Below are positions 45,892 to 54,286 of a stretch of 64,000 nucleotides of DNA, piece after piece; position 1 is the stretch's first letter, and each line of letters starts with the position of its first letter. Source of the DNA: CAVWCW01 sp963753615 (lineage in GTDB: Bacteria > Pseudomonadota > Gammaproteobacteria > Chromatiales > Chromatiaceae); the NCBI GenBank assembly GCA_963753615.1, contig CAVWCW010000003.1:62001-126000 (forward strand), read 5' to 3'. The notes under the pieces were generated by a model. That model had not been told where the DNA came from. It saw only the letters and a list, made by a program, of their open reading frames with translations, and searched no databases. The position numbers and the translations under genes are program-made.

Positions 45892-46758
45892 TCAACCCGC
45901 CGCTGGCTCCGCCAAGGTCGTCGAGTCCTTTTTGTTTGCCAGCGACAGCATCAGACGGGCGTTCATGATCGATACGGAGGCATGCTCTCCGAAAATGGTC
46001 GCCCGTCGCATATCGATGTCGGTAAACTCGCATGGCTCCTCGGTGGAGCCCAGATTCATCACGCCGATCACTGCGTTCTTGAACTTCAGGGGAACACACA
46101 TTGCGCACCGCACTTGGGCGCTCAAGGCATTGGGGCTGACGAAACGCTGGTCGCCCTGGGCATCGGTGTTGAGCAGCACAGACTCACCGCTCTCGGCTAC
46201 CCACCCGGCAACTCCCTCCCCGACTCTCTGCAGCGTCACGCTCACGATCTCCTCGGGCAGTCCGAGAGCGCTGGCAATGTACAGATGCTCCCTGCGGTTA
46301 TCCAGCAGCATTATGGAACCGCGGTTACCCCCGACCAGTTTCAGGGCGGCTCGCAACACGGCCCCAGCGACCTTGTCGTCGTCCTCTTCGGTGTTCACCG
46401 CACTGATTGCGCGATACAGACTGCTGATCTCGGACAACAGTCCCTCGATCTCGGCCGCTTTGCCTTTCTCGTGCTTCAGTTCGTGGCGCTCGTCCTCGAG
46501 TTCGTGCCCCATTCGGTCGATTTTCCTATTCTTCGCGAGGAGTTCCCGGATGAGGTTCGCTTCGAGCTTCCTCAGGTGTCTTTCCCTGGTCAGCACGTAC
46601 AGGCAGGTCAGCAGCGCGAGAACTACCAATCCCGGAATGAGGTAACCGGGTATCGTTTCGTAAGCCAGAAAACTGATTAAGCCGAGGAACATCATGATCA
46701 GCACGATCAGAAATTCCACCAGGCCGGTCCGCTGCTTTTCGAAAGTGGTGAGTTCCAT
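45892..46758 (-). CDS. Membrane-anchored GAF-domain protein
   Basis: 288 residues. Two N-terminal hydrophobic helices (LVEFLIVLIMMFLGLISFLA and YLIPGLVVLALLTCLYVLT), a Glu/Lys-rich coiled coil (residues 75-115), then a GAF domain at about 130-270 (KLVGGNRGSIMLLDNRREHL, GEGVAGWVAESGESVLL, CVPLKFKNAVIGVMNLGS). No kinase, cyclase or HTH follows, so it is a sensor without visible output domain; it may work through partner proteins. Sits between glcD and a gene-poor stretch with a family B repeat. Confidence 0.87.
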   Translation of the reverse strand: MELTTFEKQRTGLVEFLIVLIMMFLGLISFLAYETIPGYLIPGLVVLALLTCLYVLTRERHLRKLEANLIRELLAKNRKIDRMGHELEDERHELKHEKGKAAEIEGLLSEISSLYRAISAVNTEEDDDKVAGAVLRAALKLVGGNRGSIMLLDNRREHLYIASALGLPEEIVSVTLQRVGEGVAGWVAESGESVLLNTDAQGDQRFVSPNALSAQVRCAMCVPLKFKNAVIGVMNLGSTEEPCEFTDIDMRRATIFGEHASVSIMNARLMLSLANKKDSTTLAEPAAG

Positions 46759-47540
46759 ATCGCTTTAACTCCGGTCAGAACCTTCGGGCAAATCGCCCGG
46801 GATACAAAGCATCATTATTCTTCATTCTTCAGCGCGCGCCGCCGGCCAGGTAGCGCGGTGGAGACCCCCCGAATTGACTCAATTCCCGACGCAACAGCCA
46901 ACTGAATCCGCTCTTTATTCATGTGCAGGAAGAGCGGTCTGAGTCTGAGCGCTCGGTGATCGATGCGGATACCTTTTATGCCGAGGGTTGGCCAGCTTCA
47001 CCCTGCATATGATTTCATGTGGGTGTCGCTCGGGCAAGGGAGGCAATTGACGAAATTTGTGACGGCCCTGTCGTGACCGATCTCTACCGAATGGCGTCGC
47101 GATTGGGGGAGAGCATCTTCCCTGCTATGCTTAGGGAAACGCTGATTAATCGCGGTTCCCGCGCGGGGCAGGATGGCCCGCCATTTTCAGGTGTCCAAGC
47201 GCCTGAAAATGAAGGCTTTCGGAAACCGCGTTTTCGAAAGCCGTGCTGCAAAACGCCAGGGAGGGCTTTTTCAGCGTCTCCTTGGCGGGGAGTAAAGCGC
47301 GACACGAGTGTCCGGATTCTGAAACCCGAATCCTCCCAACGCGCGGTATCCCGCGGTCGTGGGGCGACCATGCCCGACGAAGGATCGCCCGGCTGTGGCG
47401 GTGGACGGACACTGATGTTGCCTTGTCGCCGGCCCGTTGCTCCCGCTGTATTGAATACTCGGACGGCATGGATCTTTGCGCCGGGTTCTGACCGTGGGCC
47501 CTCGGTGGCGCGGAAGTGTTGAAGTCGGGTGCAGGCCGTG
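46759..47540. other. Gene-poor region with repeat family B copy 2
   Basis: No supported gene in 780 bases. The structured part is the family B element at 47134-47281, listed separately. The remainder on both sides is without recognised motif; short open frames there include the repeat itself and do not resemble proteins. Confidence 0.45.
47134..47281 (+). mobile_element. MITE-like element, repeat family B copy 2
   Basis: Begins GGGAAACGCTGATTAA (47134-47149) and ends TTTTTCAGCGTCTCC (47267-47281), an imperfect inverted repeat of the start. Inside are two hairpins: CATTTTCAGG (47182-47191)/CCTGAAAATG (47202-47211), perfect, and GGCTTTCGGAAA (47214-47225)/TTTTCGAAAGCC (47231-47242) with one G-U pair. 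At about 148 bases with no coding content it is a non-autonomous element. The ends resemble those of IS5-like elements, which is from memory. The other copy at 3244-3361 adjoins a transposase-like remnant. Confidence 0.7.
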
Positions 47541-48602
47541 ATGAACCGAAACACCTTAATCGCCGGTATCGCCGGCCTGATCGCGTTGCTTGGCATGATC
47601 GGCGAAGCCGTTGCACGAGCCGACGAATCCGGGCCTGTATACTCCTTCGACGATCGCCCGACCGACTATGACGGCGCTCATCCGCCTTGGTTCAAGGAGA
47701 GCTTTCTCGATCTCGATGAAGATTTAGCGGAAGCGCTGGAAAACGGAAAATCCGGGCTGATCGTTTATTTCGGGCAAGCCCATTGCGCCTATTGCAAGTT
47801 GATCCTGCGAGAAATCCTCTCCAAGCCGGACCTTACCGAATACCTGGTGCGGCATTTCGATATCGTCGGTATCAGCATACACGATATCCGCGATCTCACC
47901 GCGCCGGACGGCGAGACGATGAGCGTCAAAGAGTTCTCCATCCGCGAGCAGGCCCAGTTTACCCCGACATTGATCTTCTACGGCAAAGACGGACAGAAGG
48001 CGCTCGCCTTGCGTGGGTTCTATCCGGCCTATAAGGTGTTGGCCGCCTTGGAGTACGTCGCCGACGCCCATTACCAGGCGATGTCGTTCCGGGATTACCT
48101 GGCCCGAGCCGATGCACCGCCGTTGTTCGACGACGAAGCGTTGATTTCCGACCCCCTGTTCGAGACTCCCCCCTTCGCGCTCGGTCGGAGCCGCTTCCCC
48201 GCCGGCCAGCCGCTGGCTGTGATCTTCGAGCAACCGCAATGCCACGCCTGCGAGGTGTTGCACAGCGAGCCGCTGCAAGATCCGGTGGTGCGTGAGCGAT
48301 TCGAAGATTTCGAGGTGGTACAGCTAAATCTGTGGGATCGGGACACCCCGGTGCTGACGCCGGACGGTCGCCGCCTGACACCCTTTGATTGGGCGGCGGA
48401 ACTCGAACTCTTTTATACACCGACCCTGGTGTTCTTCGACGGCGGGGGCAGGGAGGTCTTCCGGATCGACTCGGTGGTACAGTTCTTTCGCCTCGCCGGG
48501 GTGCTTCGGTATGTCGCGGAAAAGGCCTACGAAGAGCACCCGGTATTCCAACACTGGAAGTTCGCGTTGAGCGAACAGAACGAGCAGGCCGTTTCGCGTT
48601 AG
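47541..48602 (+). CDS. Exported protein with two thioredoxin-like domains
   Basis: 353 residues. Signal peptide MNRNTLIAGIAGLIALLGMI with cleavage near AVARA. The first thioredoxin-fold domain carries AHCAYCK (CxxC) at about residue 80 with the cis-proline region QFTPTLIFYGKDGQ. The second carries PQCHACEV (CxxC) with ELFYTPTLVFFDGGGRE. Both have thioredoxin-like spacing, suggesting a periplasmic disulfide or thiol carrier, comparable to SoxW-type proteins (assignment to sulphur oxidation is only a guess). ATG 47541 is preferred to GTG 47529. A family A repeat follows. Confidence 0.85.
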   Translation: MNRNTLIAGIAGLIALLGMIGEAVARADESGPVYSFDDRPTDYDGAHPPWFKESFLDLDEDLAEALENGKSGLIVYFGQAHCAYCKLILREILSKPDLTEYLVRHFDIVGISIHDIRDLTAPDGETMSVKEFSIREQAQFTPTLIFYGKDGQKALALRGFYPAYKVLAALEYVADAHYQAMSFRDYLARADAPPLFDDEALISDPLFETPPFALGRSRFPAGQPLAVIFEQPQCHACEVLHSEPLQDPVVRERFEDFEVVQLNLWDRDTPVLTPDGRRLTPFDWAAELELFYTPTLVFFDGGGREVFRIDSVVQFFRLAGVLRYVAEKAYEEHPVFQHWKFALSEQNEQAVSR

Positions 48603-48654
48603 GAAAGGCGGACGCAGGATCATGCGGCGCCGTTCCGGCGATTGCACCAGCCCC

Positions 48655-48722
48655 GCGGTCCTATTCAGGGTCTCGAATTTTCACTCGCTTATCCGCAGCC
48701 GCCTGGTGGCTTGGTGCAATGT
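48655..48722 (-). repeat. Dispersed repeat family A, copy 4 (partial)
   Basis: On the minus strand it shows ACATTGCACC, then AAGCCACCAGGCGGCTGCGG and ATAAGCGAGTGAAAATTCG, followed by AGACCCTGAATAGGACCGC. This is the palindrome-bearing end of the family A element. Its terminus lies six bases before the stop of the leftward gene at 48728, in the same position as copies 1 and 2 next to their neighbours. Confidence 0.75.
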
Positions 48723-48727
48723 GCTGA

Positions 48728-49153
48728 CTAGACCAATCGCGGGCCCGCGATCAGAAACAGCACGGCGGCCTCCAACGCGAACAGGCAGGCGAACCTGCCT
48801 CTGTTCCAGCGGCGTCCGGGGCGAAGTCCGAGCAGTACCAGCAGCAGTCCGAGCAGGGCAATGCCGGGGATCAGAATCTGGCCCGGGGCTATGACCCCGA
48901 CGTGGTAGTCCAGAGGGCCCGGCAGGTTCCGCCATTCTGCGAATTGGCGCGCGGCTAATTCCGGGTCGAAGCGGCGGTAGAGGTCCAGGGCCAGGCCTAG
49001 CTGCAACAGGGCGGTGGCCAATGCCGGCCCAGCCAGGCGGCGTGCACGTCCAAAGACCAGCATCCACACCGCCGTCAACAAAGGCAGCCCCAGCAGACTG
49101 GTGACGATGGGGTAGCCCGCCTGGAGCGACCAGTGGAGTTCGATCGGGGGCAT
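48728..49153 (-). CDS. Small membrane protein resembling the N-terminus of proton-pumping antiporter-like subunits
   Basis: 141 residues from ATG 49153 (MPPIELHWSLQAG) to TAG. Four hydrophobic segments: IVTSLLGLPLLTAVWMLVFG, GPALATALLQLGLALDLY, IPGIALLGLLLVLLG and ACLFALEAAVLFLIAG. The stretch LDLYRRFDPELAARQFAEW, then GPLDYHVGVIAPG, mimics the Y-H-x-G-V-D-G region at the start of NuoM/antiporter-like subunits, but only the first two helices' worth is present and the Asp is replaced. Last gene of an operon with exosortase H and its partner. Function unknown; probably a membrane assembly or scaffolding role. Confidence 0.7.
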   Translation of the reverse strand: MPPIELHWSLQAGYPIVTSLLGLPLLTAVWMLVFGRARRLAGPALATALLQLGLALDLYRRFDPELAARQFAEWRNLPGPLDYHVGVIAPGQILIPGIALLGLLLVLLGLRPGRRWNRGRFACLFALEAAVLFLIAGPRLV

Positions 49154-49173
49154 GACCAGCGCGACCTGCCGCG

Positions 49174-49800
49174 TTAATCCTGGTTGCGGGGCGGCGCGAG
49201 GCGCTCGGCCATGCCCGGGGCCAGGTCCGCCACGAAGCTTCGGTGCTGGCCGAGCCAGAGTACCGCCGGTCCGACTGCCGGCAGCACCAGAGTGCCGAAC
49301 TGATAGCCGAGCGCGGTGGCCTCCCTCTGCCAGGGGGCGAGGTCGAGTCTGGCGCCGATCTCGGGGCCCAAGTCGAAGGCCAGGGTCTTGAGAATGTCGA
49401 AACCGACTCCCCAGGCCTGCAGCAAGAGCAACAGCGCCAGGCCGGTGAACCAGCGCCACCAGTTGCGGTTGTCCCGATCGGGGGTGGCCAGCGTGAGGGC
49501 GGTATACAGGGGGAAGGAGTACCCGTAGATCAGCGGGTTGAGTTCGAACGCCAGTTCCCCGGTCGGCACTTGAGGCATCCCTGGCTGCGGCGGTGGCGGG
49601 AAGTGGGTGACTACCTCGAGCCGGTAGCCTTGCTGCCCCACCTCCGCGATGGCATCCGGCAGCAGTCCGGTCATCAGCCAGTGCACCAGATTGGTCAGCG
49701 GCCAGGTGAGGACGATGGCCATGTAGTACCAGGCGCCGAAGCACAGCGGCAGCCAGATCGCCACCGCCAGGAAGAAACGACTGACGGGGCTACGAAGCAC
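49174..49800 (-). CDS. Exosortase H-associated membrane protein
   Basis: 208 residues. N-terminal helix (RFFLAVAIWLPLCFGAWYY) and WPLTNLVHWLMTGLLPDAI, then a soluble stretch (VTHFPPPPQP). Further hydrophobic regions follow: ELNPLIYGYSFPLYTALTLA and FTGLALLLLLQAWGVGFDIL. The family is known for following xrtH in many gammaproteobacteria (recall, not searched). The start overlaps the end of xrtH. It may help present substrates or anchor the exosortase machinery. Confidence 0.8.
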   Translation of the reverse strand: MLRSPVSRFFLAVAIWLPLCFGAWYYMAIVLTWPLTNLVHWLMTGLLPDAIAEVGQQGYRLEVVTHFPPPPQPGMPQVPTGELAFELNPLIYGYSFPLYTALTLATPDRDNRNWWRWFTGLALLLLLQAWGVGFDILKTLAFDLGPEIGARLDLAPWQREATALGYQFGTLVLPAVGPAVLWLGQHRSFVADLAPGMAERLAPPRNQD

Positions 49801-50299
49801 CCTTGGGGGCCTCAGCAGGGATCGGGCGCGGCAGGAACCGGAGCCAGATCAGGAACACGATGAGCACGTCGAGCATGATCAAGGCCTGCCAGATATAGAG
49901 ATGCCCCCACTCGAAGGCGGTGCGGTTCCACTGGCCGAGGTAGAACAGGGAAATGATGCGCAGCAGGTTCATCGCCTGCACGGCAAGGAAGCCGACCGCG
50001 ATCCCGGTCAGCCGATGGCGCCAGGGGGCGGGAAAGGCAAGTATGGCGGCGACCAGCACGATGATGGCCTCCACTCCGTTGCAGCCGGCCTGGATGGACA
50101 CTGCAAAGCCGCTATCCAGGTCGCGGATGACGACCCCGTAGGTATGCACTCGGTCGTCGAAGCGCTGAATCAGCCAGGCGCTGGTCCTGGCGATGCTCTC
50201 GGTGAAGGGGATCACCAAGTGCTGCTGCACCGGACGCGTCAGCTCGGCGGTGAACATCAGGCCTTGCAGCAGGAGAAACAGCAGGAAGAAGCGAATCAT
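49790..50299 (-). CDS. xrtH: Exosortase H
   Basis: Integral-membrane cysteine protease that cleaves proteins carrying IPTLxxWG-CTERM-type C-termini and passes them to the cell surface. The 169-residue protein has six or so hydrophobic segments and the exosortase triad: C73 in AGCNGVEAII, R114 in NLLRII and H133 in WGHLYI. This trio fits the family layout. The H-type is inferred from its size and the associated second gene. No PEP/IPTL-CTERM substrate is encoded in the window, so its targets are elsewhere. A partial family A repeat lies upstream. Confidence 0.85.
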   Translation of the reverse strand: MIRFFLLFLLLQGLMFTAELTRPVQQHLVIPFTESIARTSAWLIQRFDDRVHTYGVVIRDLDSGFAVSIQAGCNGVEAIIVLVAAILAFPAPWRHRLTGIAVGFLAVQAMNLLRIISLFYLGQWNRTAFEWGHLYIWQALIMLDVLIVFLIWLRFLPRPIPAEAPKGAS

Positions 50300-50382
50300 C
50301 GTGCGCGCTCACGAACGGTGCACGGAATATAGCATTACCCGGGATTGGCTACCATGCGGGGCGGTGCCGCGGAAGCGCCACC

Positions 50383-50450
50383 GCGGTCATACGCAGGGTC
50401 TCGAATACCCTGTCGCTTATGAGCAGCCGCTTGGCGGCTTGGTGAAATAT
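50383..50450 (-). repeat. Dispersed repeat family A, copy 5 (partial)
   Basis: Minus strand: ATATTTCACC, then AAGCCGCCAAGCGGCTG, ATAAGCGACAGGGTATTCG and AGACCCTGCGTATGACCGC, the palindrome end of the family A element. The palindrome arms differ from other copies but stay complementary (GCCGC/GCGGC). It lies in the gap between yciB and xrtH; its end is 29 bases before the yciB stop. Confidence 0.75.
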
Positions 50451-50478
50451 GCGGGAAGGGTGCTAAATCGGCGCTTGC

Positions 50479-51141
50479 TTAAGCTGCTTCTTCCGCCTCG
50501 TCGTCGCGTACATGGCGCGCCAGGTAAAAGGCCTGCGCGATCACGAACGCGAAGGTAAGCCCCATCATGCCGAACAGCTTGAAGTTGACCCAGGTCTCCT
50601 CCCGAGCGCGGGCGGTTTCGCACAGGGCGAGCAGTTCGTCGTTGAACAGGGCCGCGCACTGCTCGAAGTCGATTTCGCTGAGACCGCTTGCGCCGAGCAG
50701 GGCGCTCTCGCTGATGAAGAATTGGTTCGCCACGTACAGATTGGCGCCGCCCATGGCCAGAAAGAACAGCACCCAGAGGTGATTGAGGCGCCGCCAGATG
50801 GGGGCCGGGACCTCGATGGCGTGGCTCATCATCCGCTCGATCAGGGGCTTGTCGCCGACGAACTGGCTGCCGAAGAAGACCGCTGCGAACAGCCAATTGA
50901 CAACCGAGGGCTTCCACATGATAAAGGCTCGGTCTTGCAAGGCGATGGTCAGGCCGCCGAACACCACCAGGATGCCCAGGGTCACCAGGTGCATGGTCTC
51001 GACCTTGCGGGTACGCAGCCAGTGCCAGCCCACCTGGAGCAGGGAGGCGGCGATCGCCACCGCGGTCGCCGCATAGATGCCGTATAACTTGTAGGCAATG
51101 AAAAACAGCAGGATAGGGAAAAAGTCGGCGAGGAATTTCAT
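50479..51141 (-). CDS. yciB: Septation protein A family (YciB/IspZ)
   Basis: 220-residue inner-membrane protein with about five helices (FFPILLFFIAYKLYGIYAAT, LVTLGILVVFGGLTIAL, VVNWLFAAVFFGSQFVG, WVLFFLAMGGANLYVAN, LFGMMGLTFAFVIAQAFYLA). Starts MKFLADFFPILLFFIAYKLY, typical for YciB, which affects septation and envelope synthesis in E. coli. It has an insertion with CAALFNDELLALCETAR compared with the E. coli protein. The yciB-yciV-yciO neighbourhood here is also found elsewhere. Confidence 0.93.
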   Translation of the reverse strand: MKFLADFFPILLFFIAYKLYGIYAATAVAIAASLLQVGWHWLRTRKVETMHLVTLGILVVFGGLTIALQDRAFIMWKPSVVNWLFAAVFFGSQFVGDKPLIERMMSHAIEVPAPIWRRLNHLWVLFFLAMGGANLYVANQFFISESALLGASGLSEIDFEQCAALFNDELLALCETARAREETWVNFKLFGMMGLTFAFVIAQAFYLARHVRDDEAEEAA

Positions 51142-51165
51142 CGGTTTCTCAAGTGCCGAGGCGGC

Positions 51166-51945
51166 TCAGTGCAGGGTCTTTTTCAGACTCCAGGTCTCGA
51201 AGTAGGTCTCCATAACTTCCCGCACGTGGGGCGGGTAGTCGAGCGCGTCCATCTGGCCCATCCCTTCGCGGAAGAAGCCGGAAGCATCCTCAGGCAGGTA
51301 CTCCAACAGGCGGTCGAAGGCGTCGCGCATCAGGGCTGGGCGAAGGCTGCGGGTGGCGACTATGCCCCAATTGAGCAACAGCACGCGCCAGGGCCGAGCC
51401 AGGTTGGAGCGGTTCAGGTCCTCGCTGATGCTGGGGCTGACCGCCTCCACCAGCTCACCGATCTGCATGCACAGCTGCTCCAGATAGACCGGGTCCTGGC
51501 TACGGTTGGCCAGCTTGGCAAGGCCGTTGACTACCGGTTCCAGGCTGGTGATCTCGCCGTCGTTGCGCGCCAGCCAGAGTCCCAGCGGAAAGGCAAGCAA
51601 CTCCAGCTCCGCGCTCGCCTCGCCGAGGCCCTGGCCGTGGGCCAGTCGCGCCAGGCGACTGAGTAGTTCGAGCCCGTAGTTGCCGAGCTCGGAGAGCTCG
51701 TGCCCGCTCAGGGGCCGGATCTGCTCGCCCTCGTAGCAGGGACCGGGCTCCGGGCCCTGATTTTCGTACACCTGGAGCAGGTCCAGGAGTTGCTCCATGG
51801 CGTTGTATACCAGCTCGGGGGGGTCCTCGGCCGTAGCGGGCGCGTCCGGTCCGTCGTCATCCCAAGCGTCCAGCAACTCCCGGGCGGCTCCATCCAGGCG
51901 CTCGCGGATCGAGGCGATTTCGGCAGGTGGGATCTTCATCGGCAC
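51166..51945 (-). CDS. Hypothetical conserved protein, 259 aa
   Basis: Acidic, mostly helical soluble protein. MPMKIPPAEIASIRERLDGA, then ELGNYGLELLSRLARLAHGQ, NDGEITSLEPVVNGLAKLAN and FFREGMGQMDALDYPPHVRE. Regular helix spacing suggests an all-alpha repeat fold. I do not recognise a named family. It heads a leftward pair with yciB (24 bases). A composition biased toward Leu and Glu is normal for this GC content. Function unknown. Confidence 0.75.
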   Translation of the reverse strand: MPMKIPPAEIASIRERLDGAARELLDAWDDDGPDAPATAEDPPELVYNAMEQLLDLLQVYENQGPEPGPCYEGEQIRPLSGHELSELGNYGLELLSRLARLAHGQGLGEASAELELLAFPLGLWLARNDGEITSLEPVVNGLAKLANRSQDPVYLEQLCMQIGELVEAVSPSISEDLNRSNLARPWRVLLLNWGIVATRSLRPALMRDAFDRLLEYLPEDASGFFREGMGQMDALDYPPHVREVMETYFETWSLKKTLH

Positions 51946-52057
51946 AGCATTCTGGTACCAGGGGTTCGCTTCTCCAGCCCGCCGCCCTGGGGCTAGCGGC
52001 CGGCGTGGCTACGGGTTAACCGCGTCATTCTAACGCGTCTTGGGGTACAATGCCCCG

Positions 52058-52909
52058 ATGCCGAGCAAGTACGATCTACATAGTCATTCCACCGCTTCCG
52101 ACGGCACCTTGGCGCCGCGCGAACTGGTGCGGCGTGCAGCCGCCGCCGGGGTCCAAGTCCTGGCGCTCACCGACCACGATATCACCGAGGGCCTGGCCGA
52201 GGCGAGCCGGGCTGCGGATGACGCCGGCATCCGGCTGGTGCCCGGGGTCGAAATCTCGGTCAGTTGGAACCGCCAAACGGTGCATATTGTAGGTTTGCAG
52301 ATTGACCCCGAACAGTTGGAACTCAAGACTGGGCTGGCGGAGCTGCGCAACTTTCGCGACTGGCGGGCCGAGGAAATTGGCCGCCGCTTGGCCCGGTCCG
52401 GCATCGACGGTGCCTTCGAGGGGGCCCGGGCGCGTTCCAACGGAAGGCTGATCAGCCGCACCCATTTCGCCCGTTACCTGGTCGACCTTGGCCATTTCGA
52501 CGACGTGCGTAAGGTATTCAAACATTATCTGGTGGCCGGCAAGCCGGGCCATGTGCCCGGGGAATGGGCCAGCCTGGAGCAGGCCCTCGGCTGGATTCAC
52601 GCCGCCGGCGGCCAAGCAGTGGTTGCCCATCCGGCCCGCTATAAGATGACCCGCAGCAAGCGCCTGCGCCTGCTGGGCGAGTTCCGGGAACTCGGGGGTG
52701 CGGCTCTGGAGGTGGTCTCCGGCAGCCACAGCCGGGACGACTGCTTCGTGATGGGCCGGCACGCCCGGGATCTGGGGCTGCTGGCCTCAGTCGGCTCCGA
52801 TTATCACGGCCCCGAGCACCCCTGGCTGGAGCTTGGGCGGATGCGGCCCATTCCGGAGGGCTGCACCCCGGTATGGGCGGACTGGCCGGCCCCGGCTGGA
52901 CCTCAATAA
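52058..52909 (+). CDS. rnm: PHP-domain phosphoesterase, RNase AM type
   Basis: 283 residues with PHP metal motifs DLHSHSTASDGTLAPRELV, LALTDHDITEG, VPGVEISVS and SVGSDYHGPEHPWLE near the end. This is the YciV/TrpH family; in E. coli it is the 5'-3' exoribonuclease RNase AM that trims rRNA 5' ends. ATG 52058 (MPSKYDLHSHS). It starts the yciV-yciO pair, divergent from the yciB side. Confidence 0.92.
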   Translation: MPSKYDLHSHSTASDGTLAPRELVRRAAAAGVQVLALTDHDITEGLAEASRAADDAGIRLVPGVEISVSWNRQTVHIVGLQIDPEQLELKTGLAELRNFRDWRAEEIGRRLARSGIDGAFEGARARSNGRLISRTHFARYLVDLGHFDDVRKVFKHYLVAGKPGHVPGEWASLEQALGWIHAAGGQAVVAHPARYKMTRSKRLRLLGEFRELGGAALEVVSGSHSRDDCFVMGRHARDLGLLASVGSDYHGPEHPWLELGRMRPIPEGCTPVWADWPAPAGPQ

Positions 52910-52924
52910 TTAGCACGGCAGGCA

Positions 52925-53548
52925 ATGGCGCAGTTCTTTCAGATTCATCCCGACAACCCCCAGGTTCGCCTGATCCGCCGAACCGTGGAGATCGTGCGCG
53001 ACGGTGGGGTGATCGTCTATCCCACCGATTCCAGCTATGCCCTGGGGTGCCTTATCGGCGACAAGGCGGCGATGGACCGCATCCGGCGCATCCGCCAGGT
53101 CGACGATAGCCACAACTTTACCCTGGTGTGCCGCGACCTTTCGGAGATTGCCACCTATGCGCGGGTCGACAATCGAGACTACCGGCTGCTCAGGAGCCTG
53201 ACCCCGGGCGCCTACACCTTTATCCACAAGGCTACCAAGCAGGTGCCGCGCCGGCTGCAGCACCCCAAGCGCAAGACCATCGGCATCCGGGTGCCGGACA
53301 ACCGCATCAGCCAGGACCTGCTGGCGGAACTGGGTGAACCTCTGATGAGCAGCACCCTGATCCTCCCGGGCGACGACCAGCCCCTGACCGACCCCTACGA
53401 GATGCGCGAGCTGCTCGACCACTCCGTCGACCTGGTGATCGACGGCGGCTACTGCGGCCTGGAAGCCACCAGCGTGGTGGACATGACCGGCGAGGCGCCC
53501 GAGGTGGCGCGCGCCGGCAAGGGTGACGTGAGTCTGCTGGAGGCGTGA
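52925..53548 (+). CDS. yciO: YciO, Sua5/YrdC-type protein
   Basis: 207 residues, Sua5/YciO/YrdC fold. Motifs: VYPTDSSYALGCLIGDK, KRKTIGIRVPDN and LGEPLMSSTLILPGDDQP. The family binds threonylcarbamoyl-adenylate intermediates for tRNA t6A; YciO is a paralogue with weak or different activity in E. coli. Start MAQFFQIHPDNPQVRLIRR at 52925. The stop lies 35 bases before the protease gene. Confidence 0.93.
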   Translation: MAQFFQIHPDNPQVRLIRRTVEIVRDGGVIVYPTDSSYALGCLIGDKAAMDRIRRIRQVDDSHNFTLVCRDLSEIATYARVDNRDYRLLRSLTPGAYTFIHKATKQVPRRLQHPKRKTIGIRVPDNRISQDLLAELGEPLMSSTLILPGDDQPLTDPYEMRELLDHSVDLVIDGGYCGLEATSVVDMTGEAPEVARAGKGDVSLLEA

Positions 53549-53583
53549 CGGTCCCCCCCCGTGGCGGCCGCTATACTCTACCG

Positions 53584-54237
53584 ATGAACGATCTGACCAC
53601 CTTACAACAAGTCAGCGTGCTGGTGCTGCCGGTGCTGTTCGCCATCACCGTGCACGAGGTGGCCCACGGCTGGATGGCGGGGCGCCTTGGCGATGCCACC
53701 GCCCGCATGCTCGGGCGAGTCACCCTGAACCCGATCCGCCACATCGATCCGGTCGGTACTCTGTTGGTGCCCCTGGGTACCTTCCTGCTCACCGGCTTCC
53801 TGTTTGGTTGGGCCAAGCCGGTCCCGGTAACCTGGAAGAACCTGCGCCAGCCGCGCCGGGACATGGCCCTGGTCGCCCTTGCCGGCCCCGCCGCCAACTT
53901 GGTGATGATGTTGATCTGGGCGTTGGTGATAAAACTTGCCAGCCTGCTGGTCGACAACTCGGAGTGGATCGCCATGCCGCTGATCTATATGGGCAGTGCC
54001 GGGGTGCTGATTAACGCCATCCTTATGGTGCTCAACCTGCTCCCCATTCTGCCCCTGGACGGTGGCCGCATCCTGGCTTCTCTGCTGCCGCCCAAGTTGG
54101 CCCTGATCTTCAGCCGCAGTGAGCCCTACGGGCTGTTCATTGTGCTCGGGCTGCTGGTCACCGGCCTGCTCGGCAAGCTGATGTGGCCCGCGGTGGAGGG
54201 GCTGCAGTCCCTGGCTGCCGGCCTGGTGGGCCTCTAG
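53584..54237 (+). CDS. Site-2 protease family (M50) membrane metalloprotease
   Basis: 217 residues, polytopic. The zinc motif HEVAH is in ITVHEVAHGWMAGRLGD. The second metal-binding motif is LLPILPLDGGRIL. About five hydrophobic segments, including GTLLVPLGTFLLTGFLFGW and LVALAGPAANLVMMLIWA. Without PDZ domains this is the small, non-RseP branch, likely cleaving membrane-embedded regulators. ATG 53584. Downstream of yciO and upstream of trpS. Confidence 0.92.
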   Translation: MNDLTTLQQVSVLVLPVLFAITVHEVAHGWMAGRLGDATARMLGRVTLNPIRHIDPVGTLLVPLGTFLLTGFLFGWAKPVPVTWKNLRQPRRDMALVALAGPAANLVMMLIWALVIKLASLLVDNSEWIAMPLIYMGSAGVLINAILMVLNLLPILPLDGGRILASLLPPKLALIFSRSEPYGLFIVLGLLVTGLLGKLMWPAVEGLQSLAAGLVGL

Positions 54238-54286
54238 CCGCTAACATGCCTAACCAAGAATCTTTAAGTAGACGAGGAACCCCGGC

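Noticed and set aside
47019..47530. Small open frames in the region of the family B repeat
   Set aside because: They include the repeat sequence on both strands and change frame between copies; no conserved product.
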